Part shown: positions 46,028 to 55,065 of the stretch, piece by piece
Layout: the number at the start of each line of letters is the position of its first letter
Position numbering within the stretch: the first letter of the stretch is position 1
DNA from: Phenylobacterium aquaticum
GTDB taxonomy: Bacteria > Pseudomonadota > Alphaproteobacteria > Caulobacterales > Caulobacteraceae
DNA: 64,000 nt
NCBI GenBank assembly: GCA_947378305.1
Contig: CANCJJ010000003.1
Location: forward strand, 123,818 to 187,817
Direction of reading: 5' to 3'
The notes under the pieces: generated by a model
What the model saw: only the letters and a program-made list of their open reading frames with translations
The model's database searches: none
What the model was told of the DNA's origin: nothing
Program-made: the position numbers and the translations under genes

Positions 46028-47497
46028 ATGGTAGCTGTCAAGAAAACCGTCCAACAAGTTGAAAATCTGGAAAAATACCAGCACGGATTTGTGACATCGA
46101 TCGAGCAGGACTTCGCGCCCAAGGGGCTGTCTGCGGATACGATTGCCTTCATCTCCGAAAAGAAGGGCGAGCCCAAGTGGATGCTCGACTGGCGGATGGC
46201 GGCCTATGAGCGCTGGCTGGCGCTGAATGAGCCCGACTGGGCCAAGGTCAGCTTTCCGAAGATCGATTTCCAGGACAGCTATTATTACGCGGCCCCTAAG
46301 GAACGGACGGGTCCGGCAAGCCTGGATGAGGTTGATCCTGAAATCCTTGAAACCTATGCCAAACTCGGAATTCCACTGCGAGAGCAGGAGGTTCTGGCCG
46401 GTGTGATCGGCTCTCCCCGCTACGCCGTGGATGCCGTCTTTGACTCCGTGTCCGTGGTCACCACCTTCAAAAAAGAGCTGGCGGCTGTTGGCGTGATTTT
46501 TTGTCCGATGAGCGAGGCCATCCGCGAACATCCCGAACTCGTGCAGAAGTACCTAGGGACTGTGGTGCCGGTTTCAGACAATTATTATGCCTGCCTGAAT
46601 TCAGCCGTCTTTTCCGATGGTAGCTTTGTCTACATTCCTCCGGGTGTGCGATGCCCAATGGAATTGTCGACCTATTTCCGGATCAATGCGGCGGAGAGCG
46701 GACAGTTTGAGCGGACGCTTATCATAGCCGATGCCGGGTCTTATGTGTCCTATCTTGAGGGTTGCACGGCCCCGATGAGGGACGAGAACCAGCTGCACGC
46801 GGCCGTGGTCGAACTGGTGGCGCTCGACGATGCGGAGATCAAGTATTCTACCGTTCAGAACTGGTATCCCGGCGACCCGGAAACCGGACGTGGCGGGATC
46901 TATAACTTCGTCACAAAGCGGGCAGATTGCCGGGGTGCGCGATCCAAGGTCTCCTGGACCCAGGTCGAAACCGGATCGGCGATCACCTGGAAGTATCCGT
47001 CCTGCATCCTGCGGGGCGAGGGCAGCGTGGGCGAATTCTACTCGATTGCCATCACGAATGGCCGTCAACAGGCCGACACCGGCACCAAAATGATCCACCT
47101 GGGGGCGAATACGCGCTCCCGGATCATTTCCAAGGGAATTAGCGCGGGCCGGTCCTCAAACACCTATCGCGGTCTGGTTTCAATACATCCCAAGGCCGGC
47201 GGGGCCCGAAACTTTACCCAATGTGACAGCCTGCTGATTGGCAAGACTTGTGCTGCCCATACTGTGCCCTATGTCGAGGCGCGGAACGGAAGCTGTGTTC
47301 TGGAGCATGAAGCCACGACGACCCGGCTCTCCGAGGACCAGTTGTTCTACGCCATGCAGCGCGGCTTCTCTCAGGAAGAGGCGGTTCAATTGCTGGTCAA
47401 TGGCTTTGTGAAAGAGGTTCTTCAAGAGCTTCCGATGGAGTTTGCCGTTGAGGCTCAAAAGCTTGTTGCCATCTCTCTGGAAGGGAGTGTCGGATGA
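46028..47497 (+). CDS. sufB: Iron-sulfur cluster assembly scaffold SufB
   Basis: Core scaffold of the SufBC2D complex that assembles iron-sulfur clusters in the cytoplasm. The 489-residue protein has family stretches such as [57 protein letters not shown], the sulfur-accepting Cys region [13 protein letters not shown], and [12 protein letters not shown]. It follows the desulfurase gene by 12 bases. There is a 70-base gap before sufC with no visible feature. Confidence 0.97.
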   Translation: MVAVKKTVQQVENLEKYQHGFVTSIEQDFAPKGLSADTIAFISEKKGEPKWMLDWRMAAYERWLALNEPDWAKVSFPKIDFQDSYYYAAPKERTGPASLDEVDPEILETYAKLGIPLREQEVLAGVIGSPRYAVDAVFDSVSVVTTFKKELAAVGVIFCPMSEAIREHPELVQKYLGTVVPVSDNYYACLNSAVFSDGSFVYIPPGVRCPMELSTYFRINAAESGQFERTLIIADAGSYVSYLEGCTAPMRDENQLHAAVVELVALDDAEIKYSTVQNWYPGDPETGRGGIYNFVTKRADCRGARSKVSWTQVETGSAITWKYPSCILRGEGSVGEFYSIAITNGRQQADTGTKMIHLGANTRSRIISKGISAGRSSNTYRGLVSIHPKAGGARNFTQCDSLLIGKTCAAHTVPYVEARNGSCVLEHEATTTRLSEDQLFYAMQRGFSQEEAVQLLVNGFVKEVLQELPMEFAVEAQKLVAISLEGSVG

Positions 47498-47567
47498 TCC
47501 GGCCCCTTACCCCGTCTCCCGCAGGGCCCAGCCCGCTTAAAGTCATTTCGAGCAGGACCCGAGCCTC

Positions 47568-48314
47568 ATGCTGAAGATCGAGGGCCTGCGGGCCGAAGTT
47601 GGTGGAACTGAAATCCTGAAGGGCTTGACCCTCGAGGTCCCCACGGGCGAGGTCCATGCCATTATGGGCCCAAACGGGGCTGGAAAGTCGACCCTTTCCT
47701 ATGTGCTTACCGGGCGGCCGGGCTACGAGGTGACAGCCGGAAGTGCGGAGCTGGACGGCGAGGACTTGTTGGCCCTCCTGCCGAATGAGCGGGCTGCAAA
47801 GGGGATGTTTCTGTCCTTCCAGTACCCGCTAGAAATTCCCGGGGTTCCAGCCCTGACCTTTATTCGCACAGCCCTGAATGCGCAGCGCAAGGCGCGTGGC
47901 GAGGCTGACGTCACAGCCCCCGAATTCATGAAGCTTGTTCGCCTTCGGGCTGGCGAGTTGAAGATGGATTTCGACATGCTGAAGCGAGCCCTCAATGTCG
48001 GGTTCTCCGGCGGCGAAAAGAAGCGGATGGAAATCCTTCAGATGGCCATGCTCTCGCCGCGGCTGTCGATCCTCGACGAAACGGATTCCGGCCTGGATAT
48101 TGACGCCCTGCGTATTGTCTCGGAAGGCGTGAATGCCCTGCGAGGTCCGGACAGGTCCATGCTGGTCATCACCCACTACCAGCGCTTGCTCGACTATATT
48201 CGTCCGGATCGAGTTCACGTTCTGGCGGGGGGCCGGATCGTGGCGTCCGGCGGGCCTGAGCTCGCCCTCGAACTGGAGCGTGAGGGCTATGACAAGTATG
48301 CGGGTGCCGCATGA
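47568..48314 (+). CDS. sufC: Fe-S assembly ATPase SufC
   Basis: ABC-type ATPase that drives conformational change in the SufBCD scaffold. The 248-residue protein has Walker A GPNGAGKST, Q-loop region LSFQYPLEIPG, signature SGGEKKRMEILQM, Walker B LSILDETDSGLD and the switch His in VITHYQRLL. No membrane segment is present, as expected. Its stop overlaps the sufD start (ATGA). Confidence 0.97.
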   Translation: MLKIEGLRAEVGGTEILKGLTLEVPTGEVHAIMGPNGAGKSTLSYVLTGRPGYEVTAGSAELDGEDLLALLPNERAAKGMFLSFQYPLEIPGVPALTFIRTALNAQRKARGEADVTAPEFMKLVRLRAGELKMDFDMLKRALNVGFSGGEKKRMEILQMAMLSPRLSILDETDSGLDIDALRIVSEGVNALRGPDRSMLVITHYQRLLDYIRPDRVHVLAGGRIVASGGPELALELEREGYDKYAGAA

Positions 48315-49351
48315 GCCTATCCAATGCCCTGCTGACCGGGGATCTTAATCAACTTCCGGGCCGGCGTGACGAAGACTGGCGCTGGACGGACCTGAGGGGC
48401 GTCATCAAGACCGCCCCGCCCAGGTCTCCCATTGATGACCGCGTGCTTGCAGCCGGGCCGTTCGGGTCCCTGGAAGGTCAGGAAATCCTGATTATCAATG
48501 GCCAGTCTTCGGCTGGGCTCGAACTCGTCATTGCGCCAGATACCCGGCAGGTCGTGCGCCTTCGTCTGGTTTCGACCACTGACGGAACGAGCCACACCGT
48601 CGCCTTCAAGGTGAAGCTGGGAGCAGGGGCAGAGCTTGTACTCCTGGAGAGCCATGAAGGCCTCGCAGACGGCTATATCTCCAGTGTGGATCTGGACTTT
48701 GACCTGGCCGAGGGTGGGCGGCTGGAGCGCATTGTCATCGCTGATGACGGTGCCCACGCCATTAGCGTTAATCGTTCCCATGTGGTCATGGGCCCGAAGT
48801 CGAGCTTTTCCCAGAGTGTTCTGACACGGGGGGCCAGGCGTCAGAGGATTGAGACGGTTCTCGTCCATCCGGGGGCCGAGGCGCAGGTTGAGATGAATGG
48901 CGTCTATCTGCTGGACGGACAGAGACATGCAGACATAACCACGTCTGTTGAACACGCAGGTCCCGGCGGCGTAACCCGGCAATTGACCAAGGGCGTGGTG
49001 CGCGACCAGAGCCGTGGGGTCTTCCAGGGCCGGATCCTCGTCGATGCCGGAGCCGACCAGACAGAGGCGAAGATGGGCCACCATGCCCTGATCCTCTCGG
49101 ATCGCGCTGAGGTCGATGCCCGCCCTGAGTTGCTCATACATGCGGATGACGTTCAGTGTGCCCATGGCAACACTATCGGGGCCCTCGATGAGGAAGCCCT
49201 TTTCTACATGTGCCAGAGGGGGCTTCCGGAGGAGGAGGCCCGCAGCCTTCTGATTGCGGCCTTCGTCGATGAAGTCGTCTGCTTGATCCGGGATTCCGCC
49301 GCGCAGGACTGTACGCGCACCTGGATATCCGATGCCAGAGGTCGCACGTGA
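48311..49351 (+). CDS. sufD: Fe-S assembly protein SufD
   Basis: Partner of SufB in the SufBC2D scaffold, with a beta-helix core. The 346-residue protein has the N-terminal RRDEDWRWTDLRG motif and C-terminal stretches shared with SufB (HHALILSDRAEVDARPELLI, DDVQCAHGNTIGALDEEALF, CQRGLPEEEARSLLI). The conserved His of CAHG is present. It overlaps sufC by four bases, and its stop shares one base with the sufS ATG. Confidence 0.96.
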   Translation: MSLSNALLTGDLNQLPGRRDEDWRWTDLRGVIKTAPPRSPIDDRVLAAGPFGSLEGQEILIINGQSSAGLELVIAPDTRQVVRLRLVSTTDGTSHTVAFKVKLGAGAELVLLESHEGLADGYISSVDLDFDLAEGGRLERIVIADDGAHAISVNRSHVVMGPKSSFSQSVLTRGARRQRIETVLVHPGAEAQVEMNGVYLLDGQRHADITTSVEHAGPGGVTRQLTKGVVRDQSRGVFQGRILVDAGADQTEAKMGHHALILSDRAEVDARPELLIHADDVQCAHGNTIGALDEEALFYMCQRGLPEEEARSLLIAAFVDEVVCLIRDSAAQDCTRTWISDARGRT

Positions 49352-50565
49352 TGGCCTTTGACGTTGAGACGATCCGTGCGGAATTTCCAATTCTGGGCCG
49401 CCAGATCCACGGTAAACCCCTGGTCTATCTCGACAGCGCCGCCTCGGCCCAGAAGCCACGGGCCGTTATTCAGGCCATGACGAGCGTCATGGAAAACGGC
49501 TATGCCAACGTCCATCGCGGGCTATATACCTTGGCGAATGAAGTCACTGAAGCCTTTGAAAAATCTAGAGATAGTGTTGCGAAATTTCTGAATGCAGACA
49601 CATCTGAAATTGTCTTCACCAAGGGGGCGACCGAGGGGATAAACCTCGTAGCTTCAGGGCTTGGACAGTCGCTTGTCGCCGGGGATGAGATCGTGCTCAC
49701 TGAAATGGAGCACCACGCAAACATCGTGCCCTGGCATTTCCTGAGGGAGCGTTTGGGGGTCGTCCTGAAGTTCGTTCCTGTGCTCGACGACGGCCAGCTA
49801 GATTTGGATGCCTATCAGGCCATGCTGGGGCCGCGTACCCGGGTGGTTGGCCTGAGCCATATGTCGAATGTCCTGGGGACGGTGAATCCGGTTCGAGACA
49901 TGATTTCGATGGCCCGGTCGGTCGGGGCGATTTGCCTGATCGACGGGTGTCAGGCCGTGGTGCATCTCGAGGTGGATGTGAAGGCCCTTGATGCCGATTT
50001 TTACGTCTTTTCCGGGCATAAACTCTACGGGCCAACCGGGATTGGCGTCCTGTATGGCAAGTCCGAGCGCCTCAATGCTCTTCCGCCTTATCAAGGCGGC
50101 GGAGAAATGATCTCGCAAGTCTCTCTGGACAAGATCACCTACGCAGACCCGCCGCACAGGTTCGAAGCCGGAACACCGCCGATTGTTGAAGTCATAGGCT
50201 TGGGGGCGGCCATTGCCTGGCTTTCGCAGTTTGATCGCGCCGTCGTTCAGGCCCACGAGCACGCGCTCTATGCCCGACTTCTGGCCGGAGTCAGTGGGAT
50301 GAATTCACTCTCGATTCTCGGCGAGGCACCAGGGAAGGGCGCGATCATGAGCTTTAATCTGGCCGGAGCTCACGCCCACGACGTGGCGCAAATCCTGGAC
50401 AGGTACGGGGTGGCTGTGCGAGCGGGTTCGCATTGCGCTGAGCCCTTGATGAGCCGCTTTGGGGTGACGTCCAGTGCCCGGGCCTCGTTTGCGATCTATA
50501 ATACCGAGGGCGACGTCGATGCCTTTATCGACGCCCTTGACCGAACCCAATCCTTCTTTTCGTGA
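49351..50565 (+). CDS. sufS: Cysteine desulfurase SufS (group II)
   Basis: Supplies sulfur to SufB. The 404-residue PLP enzyme has YLDSAASAQKPRAVI, EHHANIVPWH with the PLP-stacking His, Lys224 in SGHKLYGPTGIGVLYG, and Cys362 in RAGSHCAEPLM, the short group II active-site loop. SufS usually needs SufE or SufU as sulfur acceptor; neither is next to it here. ATG 49351 was chosen (TGATG overlap with sufD); GTG 49348 is an alternative. Confidence 0.96.
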   Translation: MAFDVETIRAEFPILGRQIHGKPLVYLDSAASAQKPRAVIQAMTSVMENGYANVHRGLYTLANEVTEAFEKSRDSVAKFLNADTSEIVFTKGATEGINLVASGLGQSLVAGDEIVLTEMEHHANIVPWHFLRERLGVVLKFVPVLDDGQLDLDAYQAMLGPRTRVVGLSHMSNVLGTVNPVRDMISMARSVGAICLIDGCQAVVHLEVDVKALDADFYVFSGHKLYGPTGIGVLYGKSERLNALPPYQGGGEMISQVSLDKITYADPPHRFEAGTPPIVEVIGLGAAIAWLSQFDRAVVQAHEHALYARLLAGVSGMNSLSILGEAPGKGAIMSFNLAGAHAHDVAQILDRYGVAVRAGSHCAEPLMSRFGVTSSARASFAIYNTEGDVDAFIDALDRTQSFFS

Positions 50566-50576
50566 GGCCCTGACCC

Positions 50577-50930
50577 ATGGATGATCTGACCTCCCAGCCG
50601 GCGGCTCCACTCTCCCAGGATGAGCTTAACCGTTTGACGGACCTGCTGATTGAAAAGCTAAAATCCGTGTTCGACCCGGAGATTCCTGTCGATATTTATG
50701 AGCTTGGCCTGATCTACAAGGTGGACGTCTCTGACGAGAAAGATGTCGCCATAGACATGACCCTCACCGCGCCCGGTTGTCCCGTCGCGGGGGAAATGCC
50801 TGGCTGGGTCGAGACGGCAGTTCGTGAAATTCCGGAAATCCGCAATGTGAAGGTCGATCTGGTTTTCGATCCGCCGTGGGATTCCACCCGGATGTCGGAT
50901 GAAGCCAAACTTCAACTGAACATGTTCTGA
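50577..50930 (+). CDS. sufT: SufT-like DUF59 (MIP18 family) Fe-S maturation factor
   Basis: A 117-residue protein of the DUF59/MIP18 family, implicated in Fe-S protein maturation. It has FDPEIPVDIYELGLIYKVDV and MTLTAPGCPVAGEMPGWVE, including the conserved Cys of APGCP, and ends with VFDPPWDSTRMSDEAK. It lies 11 bases after sufS and six before sufA, in the usual suf operon position. Its precise role is less settled than that of the core Suf proteins. Confidence 0.92.
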   Translation: MDDLTSQPAAPLSQDELNRLTDLLIEKLKSVFDPEIPVDIYELGLIYKVDVSDEKDVAIDMTLTAPGCPVAGEMPGWVETAVREIPEIRNVKVDLVFDPPWDSTRMSDEAKLQLNMF

Positions 50931-50936
50931 TCCTAT

Positions 50937-51341
50937 ATGACCCATATGACCCCCATCGATCCTGCCATTTCCGCCCCTAGATTGCGTCGCCCCCGACCCA
51001 AGGTCGTCAGCCTGACCGAGCTTGCCGCAAACCGGGTGAAAGCGATTATGAGCGAGGCTCAGACGTCCTATGCTGGCTTGCGCGTCGGGGTGAAGAACGG
51101 TGGCTGTGCCGGCCAGGAATATGTTCTGGAATATGCCGAGGGGCCGGGTCCTCTGGATGAGATCGTCGAAGATCAGGGCGTCACAATCTTTATTGAGCCC
51201 AAGGCGGTGCTTTTCCTCATCGGGACCGTGATCGACTATGAAACGACCACCTTGTCGGCCAAGTTTGTTTTCCGGAATCCCAACGAGACCGACGCCTGTG
51301 GTTGCGGCGAGAGCGTTACGATCTCGCCAGCATCAGCCTAG
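50937..51341 (+). CDS. sufA: A-type Fe-S carrier SufA/IscA/ErpA family
   Basis: Carries clusters or iron from the scaffold to target proteins. The 134-residue protein has the HesB fold with the three conserved cysteines, Cys57 in KNGGCAGQEY and Cys121/Cys123 in DACGCGESV. The N-terminus is about 20 residues longer than the core domain; an in-frame ATG three codons downstream (50946) is an equally good start. It is the last gene of the iscR-suf operon, six bases from the convergent enoyl-CoA hydratase stop. Confidence 0.94.
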   Translation: MTHMTPIDPAISAPRLRRPRPKVVSLTELAANRVKAIMSEAQTSYAGLRVGVKNGGCAGQEYVLEYAEGPGPLDEIVEDQGVTIFIEPKAVLFLIGTVIDYETTTLSAKFVFRNPNETDACGCGESVTISPASA

Positions 51342-51347
51342 CTGGCG

Positions 51348-52145
51348 CTAGTTTCGGGTAAAGACGGCGGCGCGCTTCTGTAGGAAGGCCAAGATACCCT
51401 CGCGGGCGTCATGGGTCCGTCCCGCGACCTTCTGGGCCTTGCGCTCATTTTGAAGCTGTTCAGACCAGTCGCAATCCAGGCTGTCCCAGACCAGCTTGCG
51501 GATGGCCCCAAGGGCCCAGGGGCCTGAGGCCAGGGACCGTGCAATCTCCAGGGCAGAGGCCATGAGATCCGCGTCTGCGACGCAGCGGTTGATCAAACCC
51601 CATTCCAGGGCCGTTCGGGCGGGTAACCTCTCTCCGAGCAGGGCCATCTCCATGGCGCGGGCCTTCCCGATCAGGCGTGGCAGGAGGTAGGTCGATCCGC
51701 CATCTGGGACGAGGCCGATCCTGCGGAAGGCTTGAAGGAAATAGGCGCTCTCAGATGCGAGAACGATATCGCCCATCAGGGCCAGGGAGCAACCCACACC
51801 GGCGGCAACGCCGTTGATGGCGGTCACGATGGGCATGGGATAGTCCCGGAGGCTTGTCATGAACGGGTTGTAGACAGTCTCCAGGACCGCACCGGCATCC
51901 GGGCCGTCCTCAGCCGAGCTAGATGCGCTTCCCCCACCGGTCAGGTTGGCCCCTGAACAGAAACCTCTCCCTTCACCGGTCAAGACCACGCAGCCCACGC
52001 CGGAACCAGGCTGCGCGAAGGCTTGAAAGGCCTGCCCTAATTCAGCGACCACGTCCAAGCCTGCGGCGTTGAGGGTGGAGGGGTCCGCCAGGGTGATAAT
52101 CCCAATGGCATCTTCGATCCGGGTGGTGATCTTTGAATAGGTCAT
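51348..52145 (-). CDS. Enoyl-CoA hydratase/isomerase family protein, PaaG-like
   Basis: A 265-residue crotonase-fold protein. It has the oxyanion-hole region GRGFCSGANLTGG, AAGVGCSLALMGDIVLAS, and IGLVPDGGSTYLLPRLIGKA. The acid in the second half is Asp (PDGG) while the first catalytic Glu position is not acidic. That pattern is seen in isomerases such as PaaG rather than in true hydratases. The exact substrate is unknown. It converges on sufA and lies downstream of the GGDEF gene on the same strand, with no pathway partners nearby. Confidence 0.88.
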   Translation of the reverse strand: MTYSKITTRIEDAIGIITLADPSTLNAAGLDVVAELGQAFQAFAQPGSGVGCVVLTGEGRGFCSGANLTGGGSASSSAEDGPDAGAVLETVYNPFMTSLRDYPMPIVTAINGVAAGVGCSLALMGDIVLASESAYFLQAFRRIGLVPDGGSTYLLPRLIGKARAMEMALLGERLPARTALEWGLINRCVADADLMASALEIARSLASGPWALGAIRKLVWDSLDCDWSEQLQNERKAQKVAGRTHDAREGILAFLQKRAAVFTRN

Positions 52146-52207
52146 AGGTGCGCTCCCAGGCTTTTCTTATGTGTCTATCTACGGGTTCCTTGCCGCCACC
52201 GGCCAGG

Positions 52208-53266
52208 CTAGCTTTCCCGGGCTCGGGTTCCCTCAGCCAGAACCAGTTGGTTTCGTCCATTGGCCTTTGCGGCATAGAGGGCTTTGTCTGCCCGTTCCAT
52301 GATAAGGCTTGGCCCGTCATTGAGCTGGAAGGACGCCAGCCCCCCCGACATGGTAAGCCGTCCTAGGGCTTCCTCGGTCGATCGGCGCTTTAGATTGGTG
52401 GCCTCGATGTCGGTCAGGACAATTTGCATGATCTCGTGCGCCTGATCCGAGGTTTCTCCCGGGAAGAGCAGGGCAAATTCTTCACCGCCATACCGGGAAG
52501 CAAATATGGGGGCAGGGCATCTGGCGCGAATAATAGCGGACACATACCGTAGGACCTGGTCTCCCGTCTGATGACCCCAGGTGTCGTTGAACACTTTGAA
52601 ATGATCGATATCGATCACGGCAACCGTCAGATTGATCAAACCCGAATGGGCAAGATCACAAACGCGTTCGAGTTCCTCGTCAAAGGCCCGGCGGTTGGCC
52701 AGATTGGTCAGGGCGTCGGTCTTGGCATCCCGGCGTACCTTTTCCAGATCAGTTCGCAGGCGCTCGATTTCCACCGTTGTTTCGCTAAGCCGGCTTCGCA
52801 GGGCATTGTTCTGCCTCTGCATGATCTGGGTCGCGTCAGAAATATAGCTGATGGTCTCGCCCAGGGTTTTCTCTGGGTTTTTGGAATCCAGGGAGTCCGA
52901 CGCGAATTGCAGGGTCTCGCTATAGACGTCCCCGGACTTGCGCGCAGCGCTGACCGCCTCATCTACAGCGGCCAATTCTCGCGACAGATCCTCGCCCGCG
53001 TCGCGGAGTTGTTGGTTCAGTTTGACCTGAGGCACAAAGGTCAAGGTGAGGTCGTCGAGAACCGAGTTGCTCAAAGGGGAGCCTGCCGCTGTCAGGCGCG
53101 CTATCTCCAGCGCAACGGGCCCTTCAGGGTCAGCCGCCTTGTGGGCCCAGAGCTCAAAATTATTGGGGGTCGGTGGAACCCGGTAGCGCTCCATGTCTTC
53201 CAGAACGGCCCGAGCAAACTCAAAGCCGTCTACGGACTGTAGCCGAGATTCAGAATTGGAAGACAT
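52208..53266 (-). CDS. Cytoplasmic GGDEF-domain diguanylate cyclase
   Basis: Predicted to make cyclic di-GMP. The 352-residue protein has a helical N-terminal domain (NFELWAHKAADPEGPVALEI), a coiled coil (about 145-185) and a C-terminal GGDEF domain: TDALTNLANRRAFDEELE, AVIDIDHFKVFNDTWGHQTG and active-site GGEEF (260-264). No RxxD inhibitory site precedes GGEEF (the stretch reads CPAPIFASRY), so product inhibition through the I-site is unlikely. No membrane segment is present. The architecture recalls Caulobacter DgcB, but orthology is not established. Start at ATG 53266 has only a weak ribosome binding site. Confidence 0.9.
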   Translation of the reverse strand: MSSNSESRLQSVDGFEFARAVLEDMERYRVPPTPNNFELWAHKAADPEGPVALEIARLTAAGSPLSNSVLDDLTLTFVPQVKLNQQLRDAGEDLSRELAAVDEAVSAARKSGDVYSETLQFASDSLDSKNPEKTLGETISYISDATQIMQRQNNALRSRLSETTVEIERLRTDLEKVRRDAKTDALTNLANRRAFDEELERVCDLAHSGLINLTVAVIDIDHFKVFNDTWGHQTGDQVLRYVSAIIRARCPAPIFASRYGGEEFALLFPGETSDQAHEIMQIVLTDIEATNLKRRSTEEALGRLTMSGGLASFQLNDGPSLIMERADKALYAAKANGRNQLVLAEGTRARES

Positions 53267-53358
53267 GGCCACGATATTTAATCCGCATTTGCGGAACTGC
53301 AAATGGACACCCGACCAGATCAGTCCCTGAAGTGCTTATTTCAGGGGTTGACCAGATC

Positions 53359-54927
53359 CTAGGGCTTGCCCTTGACGGGGCGGGCCAGGAAGGCGGGCAA
53401 TTCAGAGCCAAAGCCTACGACGGAGTCCCTGTCATCGCGATCTTCCAGGGGCGGACGTTGCCTGTCCGAACCCCGGTCGCGGTTGCGGGATGTATTGCCG
53501 GATGCCCGCTCTTCAGTCCCGGCGTCGGGCTGGCGTGGAGCACGTTGTTCGGTCCGCGGGGGCCTTGCGGCACGCGGCGTCCGCGGGGCCTGTTCGGGCT
53601 CCACTGCCACGGCGACGGGGGCAGCAGGCTCGACCGACCTGGGTGTGGAATCTGGTTCCGTCGACGCGTCGCCGGGCTGGGGACGCGTAGACGCCCGGGG
53701 GCGGGGGGTGCGATCCCTGTCGCGGTCCCGATCCCGACTGCCGCGCGCCTTGCGATCATCCCGACGTTCATCCTTGATGGCGGCGAAATCAACACCCTCA
53801 AGGGTAATTTCCTCAGGAACCTTGCCGATCAGCTTAAGAACCTTGTCGATGTTCTTTGCATCGGCCGGGGTCACGATCATGTAGGCCTTGCCACTCCGTC
53901 CAGCCCGACCCGTCCGGCCGATCCTGTGGACATAGTCATCGGCATGAATAGGGACGTCATAGTTGAAGACATGGCTGACTTCCGGAACATCGAGTCCGCG
54001 GGCGGCCACATCGGAGGCGCAAAGGAGTTTCAGTTCGCCTTTTCGGAAGGACTCCAGGGTCCGCATCCGGGTTTGCTGGTCGAGGTCACCGTGTATAGCG
54101 GCGGCGTCAAAGCCGTGGGTCCGGAGGGACTTGGCGACGATATCGACCTCTGACTTCCGATTGCAGAAGACGATGCCGTTCTGAACGTCGCCGGCTTCAA
54201 TCAACATGCGCAAGGCGGTCCGTTTTGCCTTGGGGTCCGAGGTCGGAAGCCGGACAATGTGCTGGGCGATGGTTTCAGCGGTTGTCGCGGGCCGGGTCGC
54301 TTCGATCCGGACGGGGTCCTTCAGGAATTGCTTGGTCAGCCGCGTGATTTCGGGTGGCATGGTCGCCGAGAAGAACAGGGTCTGCTTCTTCACCGGCGTC
54401 AGCTTGAAGATCCGCTCGATGTCCGGGATGAAGCCCATGTCCAGCATGCGGTCAGCCTCATCGACGACGAGCATTTGCACGCCAGTGAGGAGCAATTTTC
54501 CGCGTTCGAAGTGGTCAAGCAGGCGCCCTGGCGTGGCGATCAGGACGTCTACGCCCCTGTCCAGCTTTAGCTCCTGGTCGCTGAATGAGACCCCGCCGAT
54601 GAGCAGAGCCCAGGTGAGCTTGATCCTCTGTCCCTTGGCATAACGCTCGAAGGAGGCCGAAACCTGGTCTGCGAGTTCACGGGTCGGGGCAATGACAAGG
54701 GCCCGGGGCATTCTCGCCCTCGACCGGCCTGCGGCCAGCCTGTCGATCATGGGAAGCGTAAAGGCTGCTGTCTTGCCTGTGCCTGTCTGGGCAATGCCCA
54801 AGACATCGCGCCCCGCCAAAGCAACGGGAATGGCCTCGGCCTGGATGGGGGTGGCGGTTGTATAGCCTGTGTCGGCAACAGCCTGGAGCGTCGCGGGCGA
54901 TAGGCCCAGTTCAGAAAATTCGGTCAT
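53359..54927 (-). CDS. DEAD-box ATP-dependent RNA helicase (RhlE/RhlB-like)
   Basis: Unwinds RNA duplexes in ribosome assembly or mRNA decay. The 522-residue protein has Q motif TPIQAEAIP, motif I AQTGTGKT, Ia PTRELADQV, Ib TPGRLL, II DEADRMLD, III SAT, V SDVAARGLD and VI HRIGRTGRAGR. The C-terminal ~140 residues form a disordered Arg/Asp/Pro-rich tail (DRDRDRDRTPRPRASTRPQP) typical of RNA-binding extensions. In this lineage such helicases can join the RNase E degradosome. It stands alone between the GGDEF gene and parE. Confidence 0.94.
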   Translation of the reverse strand: MTEFSELGLSPATLQAVADTGYTTATPIQAEAIPVALAGRDVLGIAQTGTGKTAAFTLPMIDRLAAGRSRARMPRALVIAPTRELADQVSASFERYAKGQRIKLTWALLIGGVSFSDQELKLDRGVDVLIATPGRLLDHFERGKLLLTGVQMLVVDEADRMLDMGFIPDIERIFKLTPVKKQTLFFSATMPPEITRLTKQFLKDPVRIEATRPATTAETIAQHIVRLPTSDPKAKRTALRMLIEAGDVQNGIVFCNRKSEVDIVAKSLRTHGFDAAAIHGDLDQQTRMRTLESFRKGELKLLCASDVAARGLDVPEVSHVFNYDVPIHADDYVHRIGRTGRAGRSGKAYMIVTPADAKNIDKVLKLIGKVPEEITLEGVDFAAIKDERRDDRKARGSRDRDRDRDRTPRPRASTRPQPGDASTEPDSTPRSVEPAAPVAVAVEPEQAPRTPRAARPPRTEQRAPRQPDAGTEERASGNTSRNRDRGSDRQRPPLEDRDDRDSVVGFGSELPAFLARPVKGKP

Positions 54928-55065
54928 CAGTTACAATGAGGGGCGGTAGACCTGCCCGCTTGATGTGGGTTGGCGTGCCGCGGCTGCGCGTCCGGCAATC
55001 GTCGCGCTGCCGGTAAAATAGGGACAAGCTGTCGCAAGTCAACGCGATACAGGCGCTCTCGGGCG

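Noticed and set aside
53173..54153. A 326-codon open frame on the plus strand opposite the DEAD-box helicase tail
   Set aside because: It mirrors the Arg/Asp-rich tail and helicase motifs; no ribosome binding site or recognisable domain.
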